A stretch of DNA of 64,000 nucleotides from an uncultured Pelagibacteraceae bacterium (lineage in GTDB: Bacteria; Pseudomonadota; Alphaproteobacteria; Pelagibacterales; Pelagibacteraceae): contig CACJZM010000001.1 in NCBI GenBank assembly GCA_902597895.1, forward strand, positions 77,001 to 141,000, given 5' to 3'. This document shows, in pieces, positions 48,320 to 56,492 of this stretch; positions within the stretch are counted from its first letter, which is position 1, and each line of letters opens with the position of its first letter. The notes below the pieces were generated by a model. The model was given only the letters and a program-made list of their open reading frames with translations, did no database searches and was not told the DNA's origin. A program made the translations under genes and the position numbers.

Positions 48320-49714
48320 ATGTCAAAAAATAAAAACAATAAAGCTATTTGGAGCACCAGAATAAAAAAAAACACAACTTCTACATTTAAAAAAGTTGGT
48401 AGCTCAATCAGTATAGATAAAAGATTATTTAAAGAAGATATACAGGGCTCAATAGTACATGTTGAAATGCTCTTTAAACAAAAAATTATATCTTTTAAAA
48501 TCAAAAATAAAATAATTTGGGGCCTTAACAAAATACAAAATGAAATTCTTAAAGGAAAATTTGATTTTAAAGTGGAATTAGAAGACATACATATGAATAT
48601 AGAGAATAGACTACATGAAATAATTGGAGAGGATGCTGGCTTCGTTCATACAGGAAGATCAAGAAATGATCAGGTAGTCACTGATCTTAAAATATGGATG
48701 AAAACATCAACTCTAGATCTAATAAAACTTTTAGAAAGTCTAAATAAAATTTTTTTAAAGGTTGCTGAAAAAAATATTGAAACTGTAATGCCTGGTTTTA
48801 CACATCTAAAGAATGCTCAGCCGATATCTTTTGCACATTATTTATTAGCATATTTTGAAATGTTTAAAAGAGATAAAGTTAGATTTGCTAATAATTTGAA
48901 AAGTCTAAATGAAAATCCTTTGGGTGCTGCGGCTTTTGCTGGTACAAATTTTAATATCGATAGATTTTTTACAACTAAAAAATTAAAATTCAACTATCCA
49001 ACAAATAATTCGATAGATACAATTTCTGATAGAGATTTCGTTTTAGATTTTTTATACACTGTTTCAACATGTTCGGTTCATATTTCAAGAATTGCTGAAG
49101 AATTTATAATTTGGAATTCAGATGCATTTAAATTAATTAAATTAAATGACAAGATTGTAACTGGTTCTTCTATAATGCCTCAAAAAAAAAATCCTGATCC
49201 TTTGGAATTTTTGAGAGGTAATAGTGGGTCAAGTTTTGGGAACTTATTTTCTATGCTTACAATTTTAAAAGGTTTGCCATTATCATATTTCAAAGATATG
49301 CAAGATGATAAAAAACTAGTGTTTAATTCTTATGATTTATTAAAAAATTCAATTCAGGTTCTTATTGATATTCTAAATAATTTTTCTCCAAATAAAAAAA
49401 GAATGTTAGAACTGGCTAATGAAGGATTTATATTGTCTACTGATTTAGCGGACTACCTTGTTCAAAAACATAATTTGCCATTTAGAAAAGCATATATGGT
49501 TACCGCAAAAATTGTTAATTTGGCAGAAACTAAAAACTTGAAACTATATGAACTTCCAATGAAAGAATTAAAAAAAATTGAACCAAATCTAGATGATAAC
49601 GTTTTTAAAGTTCTTAATTTAAGAAACTCAATAAAATCGAAAAAATCCTATGGAGGTACTTCTTTTGAAAATATAAAGAAAATGTTAAAAAAATATAAAA
49701 GAGAATCAAAATGA
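48320..49714 (+). CDS. argH: Argininosuccinate lyase
   Basis: Last enzyme of arginine synthesis, splitting argininosuccinate to arginine and fumarate. The 464-residue protein has the HTGRSRNDQVVTDLKIW, TVMPGFTHLKNAQP and signature GSSIMPQKKNPDPLE segments of the fumarase/aspartase superfamily. Full length. The stop overlaps the start of the small lipoprotein gene as ATGA, leading into lysA, so arginine and lysine genes share one run. Confidence 0.96.
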   Translation: MSKNKNNKAIWSTRIKKNTTSTFKKVGSSISIDKRLFKEDIQGSIVHVEMLFKQKIISFKIKNKIIWGLNKIQNEILKGKFDFKVELEDIHMNIENRLHEIIGEDAGFVHTGRSRNDQVVTDLKIWMKTSTLDLIKLLESLNKIFLKVAEKNIETVMPGFTHLKNAQPISFAHYLLAYFEMFKRDKVRFANNLKSLNENPLGAAAFAGTNFNIDRFFTTKKLKFNYPTNNSIDTISDRDFVLDFLYTVSTCSVHISRIAEEFIIWNSDAFKLIKLNDKIVTGSSIMPQKKNPDPLEFLRGNSGSSFGNLFSMLTILKGLPLSYFKDMQDDKKLVFNSYDLLKNSIQVLIDILNNFSPNKKRMLELANEGFILSTDLADYLVQKHNLPFRKAYMVTAKIVNLAETKNLKLYELPMKELKKIEPNLDDNVFKVLNLRNSIKSKKSYGGTSFENIKKMLKKYKRESK

Positions 49715-49833
49715 GAAAAAAAATATTATTTTTATTATTCTTCATATTCCTTTTGGCTTCTTGTGGCAAAAAAGCTGATCCTCAATTTAAAGAAAGTAAA
49801 TTTATTTTATTAAGTAAAACAATTACGGTCTAA
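49711..49833 (+). CDS. lptM: Small lipoprotein, LptM (YifL) type
   Basis: A 40-residue frame with a signal peptide and lipobox (FIFLLASCGKKADP), Cys at residue 18, giving a mature lipoprotein of 23 residues. The mature start CGKKADP is characteristic of LptM/YifL, which in E. coli binds and matures the LptD/LptE lipopolysaccharide translocon. It overlaps argH by 4 bases (ATGA) and lysA by one (TAATG). A position next to lysA or dapF is common for this gene. Confidence 0.85.
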   Translation: MRKKILFLLFFIFLLASCGKKADPQFKESKFILLSKTITV

Positions 49834-51047
49834 TGACATATAAAAACAAGCACTTTTATATTGAGAATATAAGTGTAGAAAAATTATCTAAGAAATTTGG
49901 GACTCCTGCTTATATTTATTCTTACGGCAATTTAAAAAATAATATTGAAAATTTTAAAAGGTATTTCAAAACATTTGAACCTATAATCTGTTTTTCAGTC
50001 AAATCTAATTCTAATTTAAAGTTGCTTAGTATAATAGGTAGGTTTGGTCTAGGTGCTGATGTAGTTTCAAAAGGAGAACTTCTAAAAGCTCTTAAAGCAA
50101 AAATTAAACCAGAAAAAATTGTTTTTTCAGGAGTAGGAAAAACAGTTGAGGAACTTAGGTTTGCAATTAACAAAAAAATTTTTTTAATTAATGCAGAGTC
50201 TGAAAATGAAATAATAGAGATTGAAAAAATTGCAAAGAAAAATAATAAAAAAATTAATATTGGTATTAGATTAAATCCTGATACTGATGCAAAAACTCTA
50301 AAAGAAATTTCAACTGGTAAGGAAGAAAATAAATTTGGTTTAACAAAGAAGAAATTTTTGTATCTAATTAAAAAATATAAAAACTCAAATTTTATTAATA
50401 TAACTTGCTTAAGCGTCCATATTGGTAGTCAAATCACAAACCATATTCCTTATAAAAGAATGTTAGATGTAATAAATAAAACCATTAATGAGGCTAAATA
50501 TAAATTTAGTTACATCGATTTAGGTGGTGGTATGGGAATACAATATAAAAAAAATAGCAATAAACTAAATTATAAAAAGTATAGCTCATTAATTAAATCA
50601 TTTTTAAAAAAAAATGATGTCAAAATTATTTTTGAGCCTGGGAGATCAATTATAGGCAATGTTGGATATTTATTATCTAAAATAATTTACATAAAACAAA
50701 CTAAAAAAAGAAATTTCATAATTTTAGACTCAGCTATGAATGATATGATGAGGCCAGCCTTATATAAAGCTGAACATATGATTTTACCTTCAAGATTATC
50801 TAAAGCTAAAATTAAAAAAAAACATGAATTCGTTGGCCCAATATGTGAAACAACTGATAAATTTTTATCTACAATAAAATATCAAAAATTAAACCAAAAT
50901 GATGTTGTAATTATTTGTGATGTTGGTGCTTACGGAATGGTATTATCTTCCAATTATAATTTAAGAGCAAAGCCTCCAGAAATTTTAGTAAACAAAAATT
51001 TATCAAAAATCATAACTAAAAGACAAAAATTAACTTCAATAATCTAA
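49833..51047 (+). CDS. lysA: Diaminopimelate decarboxylase
   Basis: PLP enzyme making lysine from meso-diaminopimelate. The 404-residue fold type III protein has the PLP lysine in ICFSVKSNSNLKLL, the SVHIGSQ and DLGGGMGIQY phosphate-binding segments, EPGRSIIGNVG, and the CETTDKF and GAYGMVLSSNYNLRAKPPE C-terminal active-site motifs. It starts on the last base of the lptM stop. Lysine and cell-wall precursor metabolism. Confidence 0.96.
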   Translation: MTYKNKHFYIENISVEKLSKKFGTPAYIYSYGNLKNNIENFKRYFKTFEPIICFSVKSNSNLKLLSIIGRFGLGADVVSKGELLKALKAKIKPEKIVFSGVGKTVEELRFAINKKIFLINAESENEIIEIEKIAKKNNKKINIGIRLNPDTDAKTLKEISTGKEENKFGLTKKKFLYLIKKYKNSNFINITCLSVHIGSQITNHIPYKRMLDVINKTINEAKYKFSYIDLGGGMGIQYKKNSNKLNYKKYSSLIKSFLKKNDVKIIFEPGRSIIGNVGYLLSKIIYIKQTKKRNFIILDSAMNDMMRPALYKAEHMILPSRLSKAKIKKKHEFVGPICETTDKFLSTIKYQKLNQNDVVIICDVGAYGMVLSSNYNLRAKPPEILVNKNLSKIITKRQKLTSII

Positions 51048-51057
51048 ATCAAATGTA

Positions 51058-51756
51058 ATGATTAGAAGAATACTATTTTTAATTTTTTTCTATCTTGGAG
51101 TAATTTTTCTTTGTTTGATTCTTCTTCCAGGGTTAGTTTTAAATAAAAATATCGTTATTTTTGGTGGTAAATTACTTGGTAAATGGAGTAAATTTTGTTT
51201 GGAAGTTTTTTTAAATACAAAAATAACCATTGAAGGCAAAGAAAATATTGCAAAAAATAAATTTTTTATTGCTTGCGCGCATCAATCTCAATTTGAAACT
51301 TTTTTTTTACAGACATTATTTGATTCACCAATATTTATTCTCAAAAAAGAATTATTTAATGTGCCAATATTTGGTTGGTATTTAAAAAAAATGGGATGCA
51401 TAGGAATTGAAAGAAATAAAGTTACAAAAGAAAATTTGAACTTTTTTGAAAAAATCAAAAATCATTATAAAAATTCAAGTCGCCCAATAATTATATTCCC
51501 ACAAGCTACGAGAGTTGACATAAATGATAGGTCACCTTTTAAAAAAGGTGTTAAGAGAATTTATTCTGAATTAAATATAATATGTCAGCCTGTAGCTCTT
51601 AATTCAGGTCTTGTTTGGCCTAAAAAAGGTAAGATGAAAACAAATAAAACCTTAAAAATTTCTATATTAGAGGCCATTGAACCAGGAGGAGACCCTGATG
51701 AGTTTTTTATTAAACTACAAAAAAATATTTATAAGGAAATAGATAAAATGGTTTAA
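51058..51756 (+). CDS. plsC: 1-acyl-sn-glycerol-3-phosphate acyltransferase
   Basis: Membrane-associated acyltransferase forming phosphatidic acid. The 232-residue protein has an N-terminal hydrophobic anchor (LFLIFFYLGVIFLCLILLPG) and the acyltransferase motifs in order. Motif I is CAHQSQFETF, an HX4E in place of the more common HX4D. Then come GCIGIERNK for motif II and FPQATRVDIND in the FPEGTR position (motif III). Those substitutions also occur in other alphaproteobacteria as far as I recall. It ends with a 4-base overlap with the convergent dnaN. Confidence 0.88.
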   Translation: MIRRILFLIFFYLGVIFLCLILLPGLVLNKNIVIFGGKLLGKWSKFCLEVFLNTKITIEGKENIAKNKFFIACAHQSQFETFFLQTLFDSPIFILKKELFNVPIFGWYLKKMGCIGIERNKVTKENLNFFEKIKNHYKNSSRPIIIFPQATRVDINDRSPFKKGVKRIYSELNIICQPVALNSGLVWPKKGKMKTNKTLKISILEAIEPGGDPDEFFIKLQKNIYKEIDKMV

Positions 51757-52865
51757 CCTTTCATAGGCATTACTACAAAAATACTATCAAAATCTCCTGG
51801 ATCTTTTATTAAAGCAGGAGAACCTGTATCTTTCAAAAATATTTCTATTTTTTCACCATCTAATTGGGATGCTATATCAATTAAATATCTAGAATTAAAA
51901 CTTATGTCTAAATCATGATCAAAAATTACATTAAGAGTTTCTTTTCCATCCCCACTGTTTGCATTATTTACTGACAAATTTAATGTATCTTTAGATAAAT
52001 TGAATTTAACTCCATCTTTTTTATCTAATGAAACAGATGCTACTCTATCTACTGAATCTAAAAATAATTTTAAATTTATTTCTAGTTTTTTTTGATTTTC
52101 CTTAGGTATAACTTGAAGATAATTAGGAAACTTTCCATCAATCAATTTAGAAATTAAAATACAATTATCCAACTCAAATTTTATTTTTGATTTTATATTT
52201 GATATTTTAACGTCTCCATCATAGTCGTCTAAAAGTGAGCATAATTGAAAAATAGTTTTTTTTGGCATTATTATTGGTTCAAAATCTTTTTTTTCATCTA
52301 ATCTAACTTTAGATATTGACATTCTATGACTGTCAGTTGCAGCAGCGGTTAAGAATATTTTATCATCTACTTGGGTTTGGTGAAAAAATATTCCACTTAA
52401 ATAATGTCTTGTTTCATCATTAGAAATAGAGAATTTACATTTATTTAATAATTTAAGTAAATGTTTTGATTTGATTATAAAGCTATTCTTATCAAAATTT
52501 TCATCTGTTAAGGGAAATTCTGAAGGATTGATGCAATTTAAATTAAAAACTGATTTTTCTGACTCTAGGTGAATTTTACTTTCACTTATAGTAGAAAAAT
52601 TTATTTTTTTACCTGAAGAAAATTTTCTTACTATATCATACATAATTGATGAAGATGTTGTTGTTTTTCCCTCATCAATAATTTCAACATTTTTAATTTC
52701 TTGTATAAAAATTAAGTCTAGGTCTGTGGCGGTAATTTTAAGAACTGAATCTTTAGCTTCTAATAATATATTTGATAAGATTGGAAGTGTGCTTCTTTTT
52801 TCAATTACACCTTGGCAATAATTTAAAGACTTTTGTAATTCTTGTTGATTTACATTAAACTTCAT
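51753..52865 (-). CDS. dnaN: DNA polymerase III beta sliding clamp
   Basis: Processivity clamp of the replicative polymerase, a ring of two subunits. The 370-residue length fits, with three repeated clamp domains. The start MKFNVNQQELQKSL...RSTLPILSNILLEA, AAATDSHRMS in the middle and the C-terminal ending VVMPMKG are diagnostic. Its first 11 bases overlap the end of dnaA, so expression is coupled. No recF follows. Confidence 0.96.
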   Translation of the reverse strand: MKFNVNQQELQKSLNYCQGVIEKRSTLPILSNILLEAKDSVLKITATDLDLIFIQEIKNVEIIDEGKTTTSSSIMYDIVRKFSSGKKINFSTISESKIHLESEKSVFNLNCINPSEFPLTDENFDKNSFIIKSKHLLKLLNKCKFSISNDETRHYLSGIFFHQTQVDDKIFLTAAATDSHRMSISKVRLDEKKDFEPIIMPKKTIFQLCSLLDDYDGDVKISNIKSKIKFELDNCILISKLIDGKFPNYLQVIPKENQKKLEINLKLFLDSVDRVASVSLDKKDGVKFNLSKDTLNLSVNNANSGDGKETLNVIFDHDLDISFNSRYLIDIASQLDGEKIEIFLKDTGSPALIKDPGDFDSIFVVMPMKG

Positions 52866-54258
52866 TTTCTTTACTATATAAAATCTTATTTTTCAGATTA
52901 TCTATATTTAAGCTCAACTCTTTATCTTCACTCTTTAACTTTTCTATCGTTTTAACTGAATGTATTACAGTTGTATGGTCTCTATTAGAAAATGATCTTC
53001 CTATTTCTGGCAGAGATTTAGAAGTTAGTACCTTTGCTAAATAAATTGCAGTCTGACGTGGTCTTACTAAATACCTAGATCTACGAGCAGATAACATTTC
53101 ATTTTTACTTATTTTAAAAAATTTACAAACAATTGTCTGAATTAGATCAATGGTAACTTTATTTTCAGACATATTTAATAAGTCTTTTAATATAACTTTT
53201 GTTTCAGCTAACGAGGGCACTTTGTTATATATTCTTGAAAAAGATATAATTCTATTTAAAGCGCCTACCACCTCTCTAATATTTGATCTAATTTCAGTGC
53301 AAATAAATTTTAGAATTTCATCAGACATTTTTATTGAGTTCCCGTTCAGAAGCATTAATTCATTAGTTTTTGATTTTATTATTTTAAATCTCAAATCATA
53401 ATCAGCATTTTGAATATCAACTACTAGTCCTCCTGAAAATCTTGATTTTATCCTCTCTTGAATTCTAGATAACTTATTAGGAGCTCTATCAGCAGTTATA
53501 ACTATTTGAGATCCTTTATCTATTAATGCATTAAACGTATGAAAAAATTCTTCTTGCATAGCCTCTTTGCCATTCATAAACTGAATATCATCAATTAATA
53601 ATACATCTGTATTTCTAAAATAATCCTTAAATTTTACCATCTCATTCGATTTAATTGATTTAATAAAATGGTACATAAATCTTTCTGCAGATATAAACAT
53701 TATTTTTTTATTATTCTTAAATTCTAGTCCAATTGCATTAAGCAGATGCGTTTTTCCCATTCCAACACCACTATATAAATATAAAGGATTATAATGAGAT
53801 AAATCTTCTGTTATTTTTTTTGAAGCTTCAAAAGCCAATTTATTACTAGATCCTAGAATAAAATTATTAAAATTTTTATTAGGATCTATTCTGTTATATT
53901 TCAAAAAAGAGTCTTCTATAAATGTTATATTTTTTTTGTCTGTAAATTGTGATTTTTTTTCACTTCCAGGATTTTCGATCTTATAATTATCATTTATAGA
54001 AATTTCTATTCTATTAATTTGCTTATTATAATTATTTATTATTTGTAAAATTTGGTCCAAATAGCGAGATGTTATCCAATCTCTTATAAATCTAGTTGAT
54101 ACTGAGATTAATACATAATTTTTAAATTCCTCTACAAAGTCTATTTTTTTTAACCACGAGTCATAAATATCTTTTCCAAATTTCAATTTCATATCATTTT
54201 GAATATTTACCCATTCAATTGATTTTTGTTTAAGATTTTGATTTAAATTATTATTCAT
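52855..54258 (-). CDS. dnaA: Chromosomal replication initiator DnaA
   Basis: Initiator AAA+ ATPase that binds DnaA boxes at oriC. The 467-residue protein has domain I at the N-terminus and a variable linker. The AAA+ core has Walker A YSGVGMGKTHLL and Walker B VLLIDDIQFMNGKEAMQEEF. The domain IV helix-turn-helix carries the signature FSNRDHTTVIHSVKTI. It lies downstream of rpsT across a 319-base gene-free interval and overlaps dnaN. The order mutM-rpsT-dnaA-dnaN is typical of Alphaproteobacteria. Confidence 0.97.
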   Translation of the reverse strand: MNNNLNQNLKQKSIEWVNIQNDMKLKFGKDIYDSWLKKIDFVEEFKNYVLISVSTRFIRDWITSRYLDQILQIINNYNKQINRIEISINDNYKIENPGSEKKSQFTDKKNITFIEDSFLKYNRIDPNKNFNNFILGSSNKLAFEASKKITEDLSHYNPLYLYSGVGMGKTHLLNAIGLEFKNNKKIMFISAERFMYHFIKSIKSNEMVKFKDYFRNTDVLLIDDIQFMNGKEAMQEEFFHTFNALIDKGSQIVITADRAPNKLSRIQERIKSRFSGGLVVDIQNADYDLRFKIIKSKTNELMLLNGNSIKMSDEILKFICTEIRSNIREVVGALNRIISFSRIYNKVPSLAETKVILKDLLNMSENKVTIDLIQTIVCKFFKISKNEMLSARRSRYLVRPRQTAIYLAKVLTSKSLPEIGRSFSNRDHTTVIHSVKTIEKLKSEDKELSLNIDNLKNKILYSKENEV

Positions 54259-54577
54259 GAGGAATTTTCAATTAAGCTCTTTAATAATTTATTGCAATAA
54301 ATTTATTTAAATTTTTAAAAAAAAATAAAATCTATAATTGTAAAATCTATGAGTGAAAAATTTTTAACCCATGAATTGAATTTATTTAAAATTAGTAACT
54401 AATAATTTACTTTATATTTTTTATTAATTGTCTACATATAGTATTTAAAAGAAAAAAAAAATTACATTTAGTATCATAAAATAAATTATCATTATTAAAT
54501 TTTTAAAGAAAAATTCAATTAAGGATTTCATTCCTAAAAAGAATTAAACTACTTGAAGTTGATTAAAATTTAAAATT
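54259..54577. other. Gene-free AT-rich interval between rpsT and dnaA
   Basis: No gene, tRNA or convincing structured RNA seen. One degenerate DnaA-box-like word TTGTCTACA (54428-54436, seven of nine) and a perfect 18-base AT palindrome (54567-54584) overlapping the rpsT stop are present. The interval presumably holds the dnaA promoter. Evidence for an origin here is weak. Confidence 0.4.
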
Positions 54578-54838
54578 TTAAATTGAATTAATTTTTTTTG
54601 TAATTCTTGAAATATTTCTTGACGCGTTTTTTTTTTTTATAATGCCAGTCTTGGCGATCTTCATTAATTCTGAATTAAGCTTCGGCAAATATGTAAGAGC
54701 ATCTTTCTTATTTTTTTTATCAATAATTGAGTTCATTTTTTTTAAAGCGTTTTTGAATCTTGCTTTTCTATTTTTATTGACTTTTGTTTGTCTAGTTATT
54801 CTTCTTATTGTTTTAATTGCAGATTTTGTATTAGCCAT
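54578..54838 (-). CDS. rpsT: Ribosomal protein S20
   Basis: An 86-residue basic 30S protein binding 16S rRNA; MANTKSAIKTIRRITRQTKVN and KNALKKMNSIIDKK are typical of S20, an all-helical protein. No Shine-Dalgarno sequence precedes the ATG. A good promoter ends so close to the start that the mRNA should be almost leaderless. dnaA follows 319 bases downstream. Confidence 0.95.
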   Translation of the reverse strand: MANTKSAIKTIRRITRQTKVNKNRKARFKNALKKMNSIIDKKNKKDALTYLPKLNSELMKIAKTGIIKKKNASRNISRITKKINSI

Positions 54839-54847
54839 AGCGGAAGG

Positions 54848-54876
54848 TATATAACTTGTGATTTAAAGTCGGTCAA
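54848..54876 (-). promoter_or_regulatory. Sigma-70 promoter of rpsT
   Basis: TTGACC (54876-54871), 17-base spacer, TATATA (54853-54848). Transcription would start near 54841, leaving about 3 bases before the rpsT ATG at 54838. The element lies in the short gap after mutM. Confidence 0.6.
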
Positions 54877-54888
54877 TACTTTAAATAT

Positions 54889-55749
54889 CTATTTTTGGCA
54901 AATTTGGCACATATATGATGATCTGTTTGTTTGAAAAAACTTAATAATTTTACCTTTACAATTATTTCTTGGACAAGCGTACCCTTTTTTTCCGTATATT
55001 TTAAATTTTTTTTGAAAAGAACCGTTATCTCCATTAGCATTTTTGAAATCTCGTATTGATGAACCTCCAGATTTTATAGCAATTTTAAGAACAATATTAG
55101 AATATCTAATTATTTTTTTTATTTCTTTTTTACTTATTTCTGATCCTTTTTTTTTAGGATCGACCTTACAATAAAATAAAATTTCATTTACATAAATATT
55201 TCCTAGGCCTGCTACAATATTTTGATCCAATAAAATATTTTTAATATTTTTTTTTTTATTTTTAATTTTGTTGTATAAGTAAAAAAAGTTAAATTTTTTA
55301 CTAAATGGTTCTGGGCCAATTTTTTTAAAGTAAATGTTTAGCTCATCTAAACTTTTAAATAGTTTAAAAAAACCAAATCTTCTAGGATCATTATAAATAA
55401 TTTTAAAGTTTGAAAATATAAATTTTATGTGATTATGTCTAGTTGGAACCTGTTTATATTGATAAAAACTTAAATTTGTTATTTTATCAATTTTTTTTTT
55501 TATTATGTGTACTGTTCCTGACATACCAAGATGAAAAATACAAAATAGTCCAGATTTAAACTCAATAATTATATACTTGGATAATCTTGATACATTCGAG
55601 ATAACTTTATCCTGCAAAGTTTTCTCAAAATTAACAGGTAATTTAAATCTTAAATTTCTATTTTTCACAATTACTTTTCTTATTTTTTTATGATTAATTG
55701 CTCTTTTAAGTGACTGTTTCACTATTTCTACTTCTGGCAATTCTGGCAT
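54889..55749 (-). CDS. mutM: Formamidopyrimidine-DNA glycosylase (Fpg/MutM)
   Basis: Base-excision repair enzyme removing 8-oxoguanine with AP-lyase activity. The 286-residue protein starts MPELPEVEIVKQSL (catalytic Pro2, Glu3 after Met removal). It has the FHLGMSG segment, DPRRFGFF, the helix-two-turn-helix GLGNIYVNEILFYCKVDP, GGSSIRDFKNANGDNGSFQ, and a C-terminal zinc finger CPRNNC...CQICQ. All functional elements are present. It diverges from ubiE and precedes rpsT. Confidence 0.96.
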   Translation of the reverse strand: MPELPEVEIVKQSLKRAINHKKIRKVIVKNRNLRFKLPVNFEKTLQDKVISNVSRLSKYIIIEFKSGLFCIFHLGMSGTVHIIKKKIDKITNLSFYQYKQVPTRHNHIKFIFSNFKIIYNDPRRFGFFKLFKSLDELNIYFKKIGPEPFSKKFNFFYLYNKIKNKKKNIKNILLDQNIVAGLGNIYVNEILFYCKVDPKKKGSEISKKEIKKIIRYSNIVLKIAIKSGGSSIRDFKNANGDNGSFQKKFKIYGKKGYACPRNNCKGKIIKFFQTNRSSYMCQICQK

Positions 55750-55787
55750 TTGATATTATATTAATTGAATTAAATTAGAATTAAACT

Positions 55788-56492
55788 ATGAAACAATATC
55801 TTCAACAAAGAAAAGGCCTAGTTCAAGGTGTATTTGACAAGGTCTTTAATAAATATGACGCAATGAATGACTTTATGTCACTTGGAGCACATAGGGTTTG
55901 GAAAAAAAAATTTATTTTATCTTTGAATCCATCTATAAATAAAAGCTTAATTGATGTTGCTTGTGGAACCGGTGATATAGCAAAACTTTATATAAAATCT
56001 ACAAATGAAGAGGCTAATATTATGTGTGTAGATCCAAATATAAATATGATTAAATCTTGTAAAAAAAGGCTAAATGAATTTAAAAATATTAAATGGAGTT
56101 TGTCTGGTGCAGAAAATTTAAAAATTAAAAGCAACAGTTATGATTTTTATACTATAAGTTTTGGTTTACGTAATACAAAAAATATAAAAAAAAGCTTGGA
56201 AGAAGCTTATAGGGTTCTAAAACCAGGTGGGAAATTTATTTGTCTTGAATTCTCAAAAATTGAAAATGAAAACTTTAATCTGCTATATAAAGAATATTCA
56301 AAAATCATTCCAAAATTAGGTAAATTAGTTGTTGGTGATGATATGCCTTATGAATATTTGATTAAAAGCATAGAAAATTTTATTAATCAAGAAGAATTAT
56401 TGGAATTGATGAAAAAATCGAATTTTCAGAAATGTTCATATAGAAATTTAAGTGGTGGAATAGTGGCAATACATTCTGGTTGGAAAATTTAA
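55788..56492 (+). CDS. ubiE: Ubiquinone C-methyltransferase UbiE
   Basis: SAM-dependent methyltransferase acting on the quinone ring. The 234-residue protein has the UbiE signatures VFNKYDAMNDFMSLGAHRVWK, SAM motif IDVACGTGDIAKLY, SFGLRNTKNIKKSLEEAYRVLKPGG and C-terminal YRNLSGGIVAIHSGWKI. Its stop overlaps the ubiB start by one base (TAATG). It begins an apparent six-gene operon and diverges from mutM. Confidence 0.96.
   Translation: MKQYLQQRKGLVQGVFDKVFNKYDAMNDFMSLGAHRVWKKKFILSLNPSINKSLIDVACGTGDIAKLYIKSTNEEANIMCVDPNINMIKSCKKRLNEFKNIKWSLSGAENLKIKSNSYDFYTISFGLRNTKNIKKSLEEAYRVLKPGGKFICLEFSKIENENFNLLYKEYSKIIPKLGKLVVGDDMPYEYLIKSIENFINQEELLELMKKSNFQKCSYRNLSGGIVAIHSGWKI

Noticed and set aside
54259..54577. 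Classical oriC next to dnaA
   Set aside because: Only one degenerate DnaA-box-like word (seven of nine); no cluster of boxes.
54567..54584. 18-base perfect AT palindrome at the rpsT stop, as a terminator
   Set aside because: It has no GC pairs to stabilise an RNA stem and no following T run; probably compositional.
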